From Podaxis mareebaensis (taxonomy: Eukaryota; Basidiomycota; Agaricomycetes; Agaricales; Agaricaceae): a stretch of DNA of 60,260 nucleotides. The notes under the pieces are model-generated. The model was not told where the DNA came from and ran no database searches. It saw only the letters and a list, made by a program, of their open reading frames with translations. Below are positions 36,355 through 47,161 of this stretch, one piece after another. The position numbers and the translations under genes were made by a program. Position 1 is the first letter of the stretch. Every line of letters begins with the position of its first letter. The stretch spans positions 1 to 60,260 of the forward strand of contig JAEUWP010000386.1 of NCBI GenBank assembly GCA_018524725.1, in the 5' to 3' direction.

Positions 36355-37442
36355 TTAGTTCATGTCCGTCCGCTTATACTTGCCCAAAGTCTCCTTCTTA
36401 ACCCAATGTGGCCCATCACGTCCTATGTAGAAGCCATAATCCTTTCCATCAATGGACTGTATTGCATTAGTGCCATGGGCAATGACCCATTGAACCTTCC
36501 CCTCATCGCAACTGTTGTTGATCCACACTCGTTGTCCAACACATAACCCCTCTGAGTCAACAATTTCACAGATGTAGAGAGCCTTGGGTGGGATTACCCC
36601 ATCACGAGGTACCTTTGGGGGAGCAGATATTGGATGCTTACATCGGTCATAAAACCAAGTCTGTGCTGGCTTGCCATTATAAAGTGTCACCTGTCTTGGA
36701 TGGTGATACAGAGATACGTTGGGCACCTGGGGACTGAGGGTAGTACTAGGAGTATGGTTGAATAAGAAACTTACAATTTTGGCCTCAATGGGTACCATGG
36801 AGCACTTTTTACTTGGGTTTTGCACTTTTGCCTTGACACAAGATACGTTCTGTGTCAAAGGAGACCTTAGTATCTCACATATGGTATGAAACTGATGCCA
36901 TACCTTCACTAACCCCTCATCCCCATCTGATTCACTCAGGTCTGACAAGGGTCCATTGAAGGCACTTATGACAGATGAATGTCTTGACCTGGAAGAAGTG
37001 GTCGACGAAAGGGCATCAACCTCCAACAAAGGTTTGTCTGGGGACGGAGTAGTACAATCAATCAATGGAACCATTGCCTGTTCATGAATATCTTAGGTCT
37101 CAGGAACGTGGAACAGGATATTCAGGTAATACATACCTCTTCGGTGCAATTGGATGATGGGTGGGGAACAAACGCGTTAAGCTCCTCGTTGTATTCTGCA
37201 TTGAACGGGGCTGGGTGATGGATGACAGTGGTCTTCGAGGGGTTAGAGTGTTTTACAGTAGTCAAGAAAAAGTAATTCCCCCCCTGTTGAGACTGTGCCA
37301 TGAGACAACTGGAATGGAGGAGGTGAAGGGGTGGGGAAGGATGGGCGAAGGCTAGTAGAAGAGCCCCATGTGGAAGCATCTCACGTGCTTGATCCATATA
37401 TATGATGTGTGCATTCGATGAACAATTATCATCTATGGGCAT
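36355..37442 (-). CDS. hypothetical protein in the transposon, 308 residues
   Basis: Start ATG at 37442, first exon to 37137, then introns 37078-37136 (59 bp), 36850-36903 (54 bp) and 36727-36774 (48 bp), ending at the stop in 36355-36357. The joined length of 927 nt is an exact multiple of three. The last two introns are multiples of three and would also be open if retained; they were called introns because they have clean GT-AG ends. The N-terminal half is Ser/Pro-rich (SSTTSSRSRHSSVISAF). The C-terminal half is well ordered, with VGQRVWINNSCDEGKVQWVI and GFYIGRDGPHWVKKETLGKY. No family was recognised. The gene is intact. Confidence 0.6.
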
Positions 37443-37580
37443 TACGAGACGTCATGAGATACACAATAGGTCTTTGACTGTTTTTTAAACCTTAATTATG
37501 CATTCAGGATGTAAAGGTCTCGTGTTGCCTGATGTCCTGAGACTAGATCGAAGTGACTCGGCATGCTTTATGTCGATCAG

Positions 37581-37589
37581 TATATAAGG
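37581..37589 (+). promoter_or_regulatory. TATA box of the small gene at 37622
   Basis: TATATAAGG is 33 bp before the chosen ATG at 37622, a tight but usual spacing for fungal TATA promoters. It supports that start. Confidence 0.5.
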
Positions 37590-37621
37590 TGGCAGGCAGT
37601 AATTGTAACCTGCACCAAATT

Positions 37622-38214
37622 ATGCCTACAATCTGTGGTTCCCCTGGTTCTCCCCTCACCAAAGTGTGTCTTGTTTCCAATCCGTTAGACACCATCTCAC
37701 CTGTCCTTCAAGTCTAAACGCTCCCAGAAGCGATGCAGAGTTTATCCAGCTCACCAGACTAGCCCGTACTTTGACTGGTGCATGTGCCAGAACCTGGGAG
37801 ACTGTCATCACCCTGTCGTCGAGGGCGTCTTTGCCAATAGGAACGTGCAACCATGGATTCATGACTGTGTTGCAACAATCATTGATCGCAAGAAACCCCA
37901 TCGATTCCTAATTTCTGTGAAAAACCACAGCAGCCTCACCATCAACAGGAGCCTTCCAAAAATTGCAAATGGCATTCAGTGGCGTGGCGACATAGTCATT
38001 TTGCATTGCGGTACCCTAAATCCCAGAATGTTTGTCAATATGCGCAAGGGTGATGACAAACTAACAGATTTCCTCGTTTCCAAGTGAGTGTACATTTGCT
38101 CGTGGAATGGTGAATAACTTACCTACACAAACTAGGTTCGTCAAAATAGTACTACAAGGCTCAAAGCTTGTTATTCCGATGGACCCGAAACATTTAACTT
38201 TTACACACAGATAG
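37622..38214 (+). CDS. small Cys/His-containing hypothetical protein, 158 residues
   Basis: Three exons: 37622-37663, 37728-38083 and 38136-38214, joined length 477 nt. Both introns are GT-AG (64 and 52 bp). The protein begins MPTICGSPGSPLTKK and contains the Cys/His cluster FDWCMCQNLGDCHHP, then PWIHDCVATIIDRKK, GIQWRGDIVILHCGTLNPR and MFVNMRKGDDKLTDFLVSK. Similar small proteins with a WRGD-like block and a MRxGD-like block are, from memory, common in Agaricomycete genomes but have no assigned function. The frame is intact, and a TATA box lies just upstream. Confidence 0.6.
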
Positions 38215-38413
38215 CAAAGTCTTTCTTTTAGCATGTCCTGTATGTATGCTGGCTCTGGAAGCTCATGAGCACTGCCTCGAGCTTGGCATATTGACATACC
38301 TTGAGCAAGATTATGCGCATTGAGACTCTAAGTGGCAGAGACTGCAGCCTTAATGATAATAGGTATTGCTGGGCCAATCACGGAACTATGGGTAATTTTA
38401 AAACAAACGGATG

Positions 38414-39487
38414 CTACTCAACAACTTCATCATGAATACCAATACTATAGAGGCAAGTAGTATTTGAACCCCAGTTGTCCAGAATCTCCAAAACAACTAC
38501 ATGAAATGGGAAATGTAGGGCTGATCGAATAGAGGGGGGGATGTTGAAGTACTGACGGGTGTTGGAAGACGATACATTATATGTTCCGTTGGTAAGAAAC
38601 ACAAATGTCTCTGTTAATGATACATCATCAGACGAGGGAGACAAGAGGAGGAAATCAGAAGTGGATCGTGTCGGGATATCAACTGGAAGTGAAGCTGCAT
38701 GGGTATACAGGCCCCACAAGGCGAATGCTCTGGGAACTTTTCCAGCTGAAAGGGAAGATAGTGAGTGAGGATGGGCGTGATTGATACTTAACGACGCAAC
38801 GTGAGTTTCCTCCAAAAGCCTTATACCAAGTTGTCCTCGAGACCCAGCGAACTCCCAGCAGTACGAGCTTGCAGTATCATCAAGTACAAGAGACGGAGGA
38901 ATAGCTTTTGGGCCACTCTTGAGCCTGAAGTACTGGAAGAACCCATTGCTCTGGTCATTGTAAGTGGGGGATGTAAGTGCTTTTATGGAACGGGCCCCTT
39001 CGGCTCTCCTGGCAAAATTCCTGGGAGGCGGACTTTGAAGTAACGCATCGAGAGTGTCGATACGAGTCTTGAGATCTGCAACAAGTGTGCTGAGGTTGTC
39101 GAGATGTGATTTGGTATCGGCAGCGAGGGAATAGAGTTTATGGAGAGAATCAAGGCGAGATTCTGTGGTAGTAGTGCATATAGAAAGCACACAAAGGGTA
39201 TCAAGACTCGATTCGAGGGCGTCAATGCATGTGACGAGTGTATCAAGAGATCCCTCAGGGGATTCAATGATGCCGAAACAAATAGGAAGGCCCTTCGCAA
39301 ACATGACAGGGGGTGTAAAGCGACTGATGGCTGGTGACTGAGATCCTATCCCCAAGGCGACGCAGAGGACAAGAAATGCAATTGTAGCATGAACTGTTAC
39401 GGACCACAACAAGCGGAAAAAGCAGATGATGCGCCAGAGTTTATGCTTGACCTGATTTCGGGTGAGCTCCATGCTATCCAATGACAT
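38414..39487 (-). CDS. SUN-domain membrane protein, single exon, 357 residues
   Basis: SUN proteins sit in the inner nuclear membrane and bind KASH proteins across the perinuclear space, forming LINC bridges between chromatin and cytoskeleton. Here one long exon encodes a basic N-terminus, one transmembrane segment (about residues 20-48, including ATIAFLVLCVALGIG), then a rod with five spaced repeats of a (S/R/H)LD(T/S/N)L-type motif at about 80, 94, 111, 128 and 142, then the SUN domain (about 200-357). Diagnostic parts of the domain are SYCWEFAGSRGQLGIRLLEE, VPRAFALWGLY, and VVLEILDNWGSNTTCLYSIG at the end. The domain is complete. An upstream short exon (about 39690-39505, beginning MPLCKEDTVDQFF) is possible but did not join in frame. 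It lies inside the inverted-repeat-bounded element, so it is a candidate cargo gene. Confidence 0.85.
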   Translation of the reverse strand: MSLDSMELTRNQVKHKLWRIICFFRLLWSVTVHATIAFLVLCVALGIGSQSPAISRFTPPVMFAKGLPICFGIIESPEGSLDTLVTCIDALESSLDTLCVLSICTTTTESRLDSLHKLYSLAADTKSHLDNLSTLVADLKTRIDTLDALLQSPPPRNFARRAEGARSIKALTSPTYNDQSNGFFQYFRLKSGPKAIPPSLVLDDTASSYCWEFAGSRGQLGIRLLEETHVASLSINHAHPHSLSSLSAGKVPRAFALWGLYTHAASLPVDIPTRSTSDFLLLSPSSDDVSLTETFVFLTNGTYNVSSSNTRQYFNIPPSIRSALHFPFHVVVLEILDNWGSNTTCLYSIGIHDEVVE

Positions 39488-40067
39488 TGAGAACGTACCG
39501 GAGACTCTGGAACACAGGCTGTCTCAGCTAGCTCTTCAGCTGGCTTAGGAAAGAACTGGTCAACTGTGTCCTCTTTACACAGAGGCATGGATAGAATGAG
39601 CTTGAGTTGGGTGCTTACGAGTATATGTGTATTCCAGCCAGGAGACGGAAGTTGACAAGGAATGTAGCACCTTTCCAAACGGAGTCTACTATAGCGTGTG
39701 GTCAATCAGCCCCCAGAAGCTCGACGAGGATGGATATCACTCGGATCTTTCGGTTCAGTGAAGACTGGATGTCTTTCCGACTGAAAATGATGCTTACTGA
39801 GGACGGTCCCGTCTCACAATTAGCACATGGTAGGAGAACAAGGAAGGTTTCATTTCATTCTTCAGTGAAACGAAGAAAGCCGATTATGTAAGCCTACTCC
39901 ATACCAGAGTGAACCATTGTGCTTGTCAATTGTGGTTGGTTGGGTCGGAGATGAAAGACAAAGCTCGAATGATCCAGCTAACCTGTCCCCTGAAGTAAAG
40001 ATCTCCAGTCGTCAGTGCCACCCAAGGTGACGTTGCAAGTACTCTCTTCACCACTATTTCTGCGATC

Positions 40068-41098
40068 ATGTTGACCTATGCTCTTGAAAAAGGATTTACA
40101 CTAAACGGACAAGTTCAATGCATTTCCTTTTCACCGGATAGCAGATACTTGGCCATGGGGATAGATGATGAAGTCTGCATTTGGGATACAATGACCTGGA
40201 TGCTTGATTTGCGATTTCGGAGAATAACCGCGTCGATTTGCTCGATTGCTTGGGATTTCCGTGGCTGGCTCTTTTTTGGCTGCAGTGGGGGACTTTTGAC
40301 TATGGTTACCTTCGACGAAAAGGTGGCGCCACTCAAACTTCCTATTCATCTCGCCATTCTGACACACCCTAGGAGTATCATTCTGAGGGCTTTCGCGCTT
40401 CCCAACAACCTGTCAAATTCATCGCAATTAACGCCGATGGAGACCTTCTTGCACTGGGTGGCAATAATGAAGTCACCATTTGGACTTCTCAAGAAGGTGT
40501 GTACATCATCTATTCTAATGCAGATTCTCTAAACATGGTGTACCTCGTACAGGTGATGGTTTGCATCATCACCCTAAGTGGACATTCATGAAACAGCTGG
40601 ACGATCCTCAAGACAAGCGTGATAAAACCACTGTTAAAGTGAGTGGGATCGCCTGGGCAGATGATTGCCCCATTCACTTGGTTGTGTCATATGTGAAGCA
40701 AGGCATCATGTGGGTCCCTTGTTTGAACGTTAATTTGTCACTTAGTCAACTGCCTTAGGACATGGGATATCGAGCACAATATCCCCCTTTTCAAAACCGG
40801 CAAAGTCTCACATGGAGATGCATCAGGTACTCCAGGTGGTAGTGTTTTAGTTGGGGGAGGTCTTTACTATGCTGTTCCTTCTGGCAAGGAAGTGTGTGTC
40901 TATGGCCAACACAATGGGAGAGACTTCCGGTGCCTTGAATTGCTGGGTGTTATACCTGGGGGCTCTCCGATGATATGGGCGCATGACGGAGCATGCATTA
41001 TTGTTGCCCTGGAACATGTCATTGCTCTTTTGCAGGTTGGAAAGCATCGTGAAACAGTGCTTGACATTGAAGGTACATATGCCATACTCCGTGGGTAA
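40068..41098 (+). CDS. WD40-repeat protein, four exons, 291 residues
   Basis: Exons 40068-40322, 40373-40496, 40553-40709 and 40759-41098 give 876 nt with all joins in phase. WD40 signatures are CISFSPDSRYLAMGIDDEVC ending IWDT (first blade), FIAINADGDLLALGGNNEVT with IW (second) and TWDIEHNIPLFKTGK (another). A later blade-like stretch reads MIWAHDGACIIVALEHVIAL. With about four or five visible blades the propeller may be partial or atypical. WD40 proteins act as binding platforms. No partner can be inferred from sequence, but neighbours include SUN-domain and coiled-coil genes. The frame is intact and lacks the decay seen in the transposase. Confidence 0.78.
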
Positions 41099-41463
41099 AA
41101 TTCCCCCAGCTAGCATGGTTTCAAGGATGCAACAAAGTGACCCACCTTGCTGTGAGTGACCCATTTGTTCTGTCCCTTACAGATTTGACATAAATTAGTG
41201 GAATAAACTCCAAGGTAGCTGCAGCCAGGGGCCAGTCTATCGGATCGCGTCAGTGTCGGGTGGCTGTGATCTACGGGTTCTGCGAGCTGATGGTGTGTTA
41301 ACACTGATTCAATCTTCAAATGCCTATTCATTCTTTCTGCCAAGGACCCATAACTTCAGCGAAAAGGATGGTCATGATCCAAGAACAAGCCCATTTATGA
41401 CTATTATTTGCTTTCTCTGTTGCAATTTTCGCTAGCATCCTCATCCTCATCACACCGGCACGC

Positions 41464-41470
41464 TATATAA
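41464..41470 (+). promoter_or_regulatory. possible TATA box upstream of the gene at 41776
   Basis: TATATAA within CTATATAAATATATTC. It is about 300 bp before the ATG at 41776, so it would need a long leader or a leader intron. Weak assignment. Confidence 0.3.
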
Positions 41471-41775
41471 ATATATTCAAGTAGCTCAGCCACGTGCAGA
41501 CTGTTTGTAATTATTATTACTTCTGTTAACTTCGATTCGTTATTCTTGCTGCTCATTTGCTGCGGTCATCCTTCAGTTTGTACCGATATCGCCGGGCCTT
41601 GGTTCTCTTTAAGAATAGGTGTGTGATTAAGCCTCATTTTCATGGACAGATCATCCGATCATCCCAGCTGGAGGAGATATTCTATCCCTCCCAGGGAGAA
41701 GACACCGTGTCTCTCTCGTAGTCTTGTTCTATTCTCAGTGCATTGACATATGTCCCTCAAAAGCAGCAGTCAAAC

Positions 41776-44003
41776 ATGTCATCTAGACCGCGCGACGGTG
41801 CTGGAAAAATCATCTTCAAGCCTTTCACTCGTCCTAATGATGGTAACTAAGGCATCACTCTTACTGCCAAGCGCCAGGGCTCATTCTTCTCAGCGCGAAT
41901 CCATGCCTCAGATGCAAGATTGATTGGCGAACTCAAGTCAATGTATATATTGGCTGACAACAAGGATCTCCTCTCTCCGAGTGAAAACAAATTGGAACGA
42001 CTTGTCATCAGCACACCGAACACAGATTACCTGCCAGAGGTCAATCTTGGTCATCAGGTCATCTCCATGTGCGTTGATGGACATTGGGGAGCGGAGGACT
42101 GGGGTCAATGGCCTCAGTGGTATTTTGACGGACGGGAACACTTTCCTTACATTCTTCGCAAGCCGCAGCCAGAAGATATGAAAACCCACCCTCTTCGACG
42201 ACTTTGGTGGAACGTGATGGAACGCAACTTTTCTCAGGATCCGGGGCTGAATGCGGGGCTCCTCCATCCACATATTGCGCAAGAGCTGTACGACATCCGT
42301 GTAAATCTAATGAAGGAGGTGGATTCATGTGTATGCAACAACGGTCTAGATTGGCAAAAACTCCAGGAGAGTGCTCGAAAGATGCGCAGCTGCATGGCTG
42401 CGCTCCATTTCACACCACAGCCATTTTTCAGTGTTAAATTAACTGTAACTGTGGCCCAATGGTACTGTCTAGAGACTTGAGCCCTTCTTGACAAAATCAC
42501 ACAATGGGACCGAAAGCTGGCCGTATCCGACGAATATTCTCCTGCCAACAACAAACTCCTTGGTTGTGTCACCGACCGCATCCCCATACTGTATGAGATG
42601 TACAAGAAAGGAATACCAGTATGGTTTGTCCGCCCCACATCCCAGGTGCCCGACAACACCAACATTGTCAAACAATCCTTCATAACGCGACCAACTGACC
42701 TCGGCATTGAAACCAAGCGATGGCCAGGTGCTCCCATTTTTTATCAAGGTCCCTTGTCTCGTGAAATACACGCTGCCATTGAGAACTGGAAACCAGGTAG
42801 TCTCGATCTCCGGCTCCTTGGGGAAGGATCCGAGTTGGACTTGGAGAAGCAGGATGAGCCGGAGCAAGGGCATTCGGGTTCTTCAGGTTCAAAGAAGAAC
42901 AAGTGTGCTGAGCCATGTAAGTAAAGAGTCTGGATGATAAAGACGTTCACATCTGATTACCTTGAATTACAGATTCAAAAAGCCAAGCAACCGTCTGGGT
43001 CGTTTCGAAGAGACCTCATATCTCCCTGAACATGACACTCTTCCAGAGTGTTGACTTGCCATACAGCACTGCACCCCTCAAAGTCTGGAAGGAGGCGCTT
43101 GCCTGCATAGACACAAACACCAACCGTATCATACAACACTCCAACATGTCGCTCTTCCGAGGCTATGCGTTCCCCCCTCCGCACATTTTCTGTGGAGAAG
43201 ATGAGAAGTTTTTGGACTTGATGCTCGGTTGGCTGGTCATGTGCACTTCGTGGATGGGCACAATTGGTGAAACTAAATCATGTACTGTACTGCTCCCTTG
43301 TCCCCAGCAGTGGCATACCTACCTTCGGGGAGTTGCACTGGGACTGGAACTCACACGACCTGACCTTCACAAACAACCACCTGCCTCCTCGACTCCTTCC
43401 AATGAGCGTGAGGTGTCCTGTTCAACCTGTTGAGGCACCAAATTAAAAGATGTCGCCAAGGAGATATTCAAAATATACGTCCCATCCAAGAAGGCTCTCC
43501 AGTTTCTTGTCTGGCATGATCACATCGTGTGGCAGCATGATCAGGTTGACTTCCCATCCTTGAGCCGTCGACTGCTTGTATGGGACGCTCAGGAGCACAA
43601 TTTCCGCTTGGAATTCTTAACCCTGGATCACTGTATTATGGCAAGCATTTGGGCGATGGTGGAAGGCGCAACCACTCGGGACAGGAAATTCCACGCGATG
43701 TGGCCAGATGAAGTTATCTTGATGGCTAGCCTTCCCGCGGAATCATCTGGAATCGCCGCTGAGGACTGGAAGAAAAGGGCGCCTTTCGTTGAAGCATTTC
43801 AAAACATCATCATGGATTGGCTGGGGGAAATACCTGAAAAACTTCGTCACCTGTCTTTTCGCTGGCACATTGATGATGGGACTACCTGGGACAAATCGGT
43901 GATGGTAACAGTCGAGACCCTAGCTACTAAACATTATTGTCAAACCTTCTTTGATCATTTTGGGAGAGCTCCTTGCATTCCATGTGTTCTCCTGATTGTC
44001 TAG
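41776..44003 (+). pseudogene. large transposon-associated hypothetical gene, probably damaged
   Basis: Start ATG at 41776 (MSSRPRDGAGKIIFKPFTRP). Blocks in order: SFFSARIHASDARLIGELKS; GHWGAEDWGQWPQWYFDGRE; HPHIAQELYDIRVNLMKEVD; after an intron (about 42430-42481), LLDKITQWDRKLAVSDEYSP and GIPVWFVRPTSQVPDNTNIV; an acidic/Ser linker; after another intron (about 42918-42972), CGEDEKFLDLMLGWL; and finally FRLEFLTLDHCIMASIWAMV to the stop at 44001-44003. From memory this type of protein is frequent in Agaricomycete mobile regions and has no known function. Two problems suggest damage: an in-frame TAA near 41848 before the second block, and a frame change around 43320-43450 (the QQWHTYL block and the GELHWDWNSHDLTFTN block are in different frames). 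Confidence 0.55.
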
Positions 44004-44163
44004 TTAGTTATTCATTCATTCATTCGCACTTCGTAAATTGTTGGGCCGCAACAGCTTGGAAAGGCCATTATCATTAAACTCGTACCAAGTCTTTGTTCAA
44101 TTTTTGGTGTATTCTAGCATATGAAATACATATAAGCCGTGTTCTCAGCTGACAAGTGTCTTC

Positions 44164-44519
44164 ATGGATCCCCGCTTTTCTGCTACTGGAGCTACTGACG
44201 CTCAATCCGTTCACTCCCTGGATTCAGATGAAGTTATCTCTCTTATTGGGGAGTCTGACTTGGACGATGAAATCATCTCAATCGCATCGGACATCAGCGA
44301 AAGTGATCCCATCATTCTTCAACAAGAAGTACAGCGTCTTTGCCTTGAAGTGGAGTTGGTGAGCCGGTCGTGTCACACTTATCACTTGCTGCTAATATGC
44401 TCCCAGAGAACCCGGCAAATGGAGATTGTCTTTCAGTGGGCAATTCGTGTGATGGCAATTGTCATTGTAAGGTGGCCAAATGCTTGGTTGAACCAAAAAT
44501 TGACGTGGTATGCTTAGAA
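44164..44519 (+). CDS. short acidic, possibly coiled-coil protein or 5' exons of the next gene
   Basis: ATG at 44164, with a TATA-like CATATAAG about 30 bp upstream (near 44130). The first exon encodes a Ser/Asp/Glu-rich region (SVHSLDSDEVISLIGESDLD) and a helical end (PIILQQEVQRLCLEVEL) before a GTGAGC donor at about 44360. A second exon starts RTRQMEI after CCCAG. Further possible exons continue to about 44610. It may be its own small gene, or the front of the coiled-coil gene starting at 45278. In the second case the spacer around 44,730, which resembles the element's inverted repeat, would lie in an intron. Confidence 0.4.
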
Positions 44520-45277
44520 CCGAATACGGCAAATGGAATGCAATGGTGGCTCAGACTTGTGATTATTTTCTTGCGAGATTGTAGAATAACATTGCTCAAT
44601 TGCATGGTATTTGTTGGATACTCGTGATGGCATAATGACGGGAATTGGAATGGAATCTGATGCAACGTGACCACGTGCACGTTGGAGTAAGCGGCAACGC
44701 GTCTATAATTCAGCTTTGAGCTCTGTTGCGCGAAGAGCCATCCTGGTCCTTCATCCGCATACACTTATGTGGGTGCATGCTGAGCCCTTTCGGCTACCAT
44801 GTGTCCCTTAACGCTATGTCAACGAGTGTCATCTTGACCACGTTGCTGCAGCAACAATCCGATGAGCCGATGAGCCCCTTGTGCCTTCTGTGCTCATACA
44901 TGACCATGGGGAGCACTTCCTGCCCTCTTTTGTGGCCGTACATTGTTCGTTGGCTGGAGTCACATTGACCCTGCGGACCTGACCTGGATATGCGCGTGTG
45001 CCCGTTGGCTTTTTTTCAGAACAAGGCTCCCCAAAAGGTGCGTTGAATTGCTGCGTGTTCCTTTCGTTTTTTCCTTCATTCCACTAGACATTGAGTTTCA
45101 TCCCCATTTGTGTTGTAGATCTCGATGGTCAGGAGTGTTCAAAGTCAAGAGATGCTCTAAAACTTACCCCAGCAATCTCTACAGGGAGTACCTTGCTGTA
45201 TTGACATGCCTATAACAAGTCTCATGCCCGACCCAGCATCTGTAGAAAATGGTACGTTGTTGTGTTAAGCTATCATC

Positions 45278-46659
45278 ATGGAGGCCAATAACTACATATT
45301 GGCAGAGGATTCGCCTGAAAACATAGAATGCTCTCAGGTGCCCACTCACGACCACATGGAACAATATGTGGTTCAAGACCTGTTGAGCACAAATATTCAG
45401 GTGCCTCAGACTTCTCTCAGGAATATATACTGCTTACAGAGATATATACAGGATGAAATGTGTGACCTGATTAACGAAAGACTTGATTCATTCATCGTTG
45501 GGCTTCGCCAACAAATGAACGCTGCATCCCTGGACATCCAGGGCTTGGATGATTGTTTGTCTAAGTTGCAAGAAATGATGGAGGGTTGGTCATATGTGTG
45601 GACGTCAGTCAACAGATCTCTGGGAGAAATAGCGGTAGGTTTTACTTTACCAATCGCTTCAAATCGCTGCATGACATGCATCAATAGTCTGTCAATCAGT
45701 CTATCGAGCGAGTGGATGATAAGGCCAAGCACATTGAGCATGAGCTGTTGAAAGGGAAGAAACAAATGGCTTCTTTTTCTCTCAAACTACGGGATTTGGA
45801 GCTGAAGTTAACATCGAGGATCTCAGAGGCAGCATGTGGGGTTCAGGAGGGTTGCGACGAAGTCCGCCAGGATCTTTCTGCGTTCAAATCGAAGTGGTTG
45901 CGCGAGCACGACGAAGGTCACATCATGGTTAATCAGTTAATCCGCAAGATCGAGGAGATGGAATCAATCCAAGCAACAGTTGTGACGAACCTTAATGATT
46001 TCGAGGAGCGGGTTCATGGTCAACTTGATAAGATTCGGTGCAACTATGAGTCCCTACAGGAGGGGGTCAATGATGTCCTCACGCAGGTACGGAATGATCC
46101 CCTATACTATGCTACAAACAGGCAAGATGTACCTGCCAGGTACGAATCGGCTTTGGATGCGCATTTGAAAGAACAAAATACCATGCTAATCGAGTTCATC
46201 AGTAAGTGTGTGCCATTTAGTCGTCGCTTGTTAAACTTAAGCACTATAATAGCATTGCTAAAAGGTCTCGACAGCAAGATCATTCGTGAATCTTCCGTTC
46301 CACCTCCAAGGCAGATTCTGTGTTCATTTATCTCGTTGCCCCCCGATATGACTCCGTTTTTCAACCCATCCCCATTTATTCACTCCGCCATGACAGGTGC
46401 AATGCCGCTCTGCCATTACGTGGAGGTAGGCCATAACTTCTTGCATCTTCCTTCCCGCCTTTGGGCTAGATTGTGTAGGAGTTCATTGCAGAATATTCTG
46501 CTCAATTGTGTTCACAATAGGAGGATAATAGTGGGAAGTGTTGGGATTTTCTCCTTGATAGGCTTGATAGTCTATCTTCATTATTGGTTTTCAGTCCTAT
46601 CCATTGATGGCGATGACGATGAACTTTTCCATGCTTTGTGTACCAATCCTTTCTTCTGA
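45278..46659 (+). CDS. coiled-coil protein with C-terminal membrane anchor, 403 residues (KASH-like topology)
   Basis: Exons 45278-45634, 45688-46201, 46253-46425 and 46492-46659 give 1212 nt, all joins in phase. The N-terminal two thirds are long helices with coiled-coil character (ELLKGKKQMASFSLKLRDLE, LNDFEERVHGQLDKIRCNYE). A proline-rich segment follows, then a single C-terminal transmembrane helix (about residues 360-384, RRIIVGSVGIFSLIGLIVYL). The last 18 or so residues are acidic and end CTNPFF. This layout (cytoplasmic coiled coil, membrane helix, short lumenal tail) is that of tail-anchored proteins and of fungal KASH proteins. No canonical PPPx ending is present, so KASH identity is inference only. 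The 66-bp last intron is in frame and could be retained without changing the C-terminus. Confidence 0.65.
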
Positions 46660-46793
46660 GTAGTATAATTCTTGTAGTTATGTAAACATCTTACTGGTCC
46701 CTTATTTAGGTATTCTCGCCCGGATACAACCAAACATCACGCTCATGTTTTATTGTCAACCGTGCAAGTCCCTAATTGTTATCAAGGGTTACT

Positions 46794-46896
46794 ATGGGTT
46801 ACTACCATTTGGCTGGTGTTTTTATATCTATTCTGACTGCTGTTGCTGGGCTCTTAAAAGGATTGTTTACACCATTCAAACCCACACCTTTGTCGT
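46794..46896 (+). CDS. possible very small hydrophobic peptide
   Basis: An ATG near 46794 opens MGYYHLAGVFISILTAVAGL followed by a short basic end, 34 codons to a TAG. The hydrophobic stretch could span a membrane. It may equally be the first exon of a larger gene continuing toward 47160. There is no other support. Confidence 0.2.
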
Positions 46897-47161
46897 AGTT
46901 CAGCTTTCTTATGAAGTCGCCCGCCAAACTCGATTCTGCCATGTTGGGAGTGGTACCGCCAAGGTGCGCCGAGAAATCATCATAGGTACAACATCTCATC
47001 TATACTGCAGCTGCAGGGAGGTTTCTGGTGCCCACACATCCTTCGATCCCTACAAACAAGTTTACGGCAAAACGAAGCAGCAATTGCCTCCTTTCCATCA
47101 GGTCGCCGCTAGAGCAGTCATCAAAAGAAGTCGGAAGCCCAGTTGAAGCAATAAATCAGCT

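Noticed and set aside
40323..40372. Frameshift in the WD40 gene
   Set aside because: The 50 bases are a clean GT-AG intron. Removing them restores one frame through the second blade.
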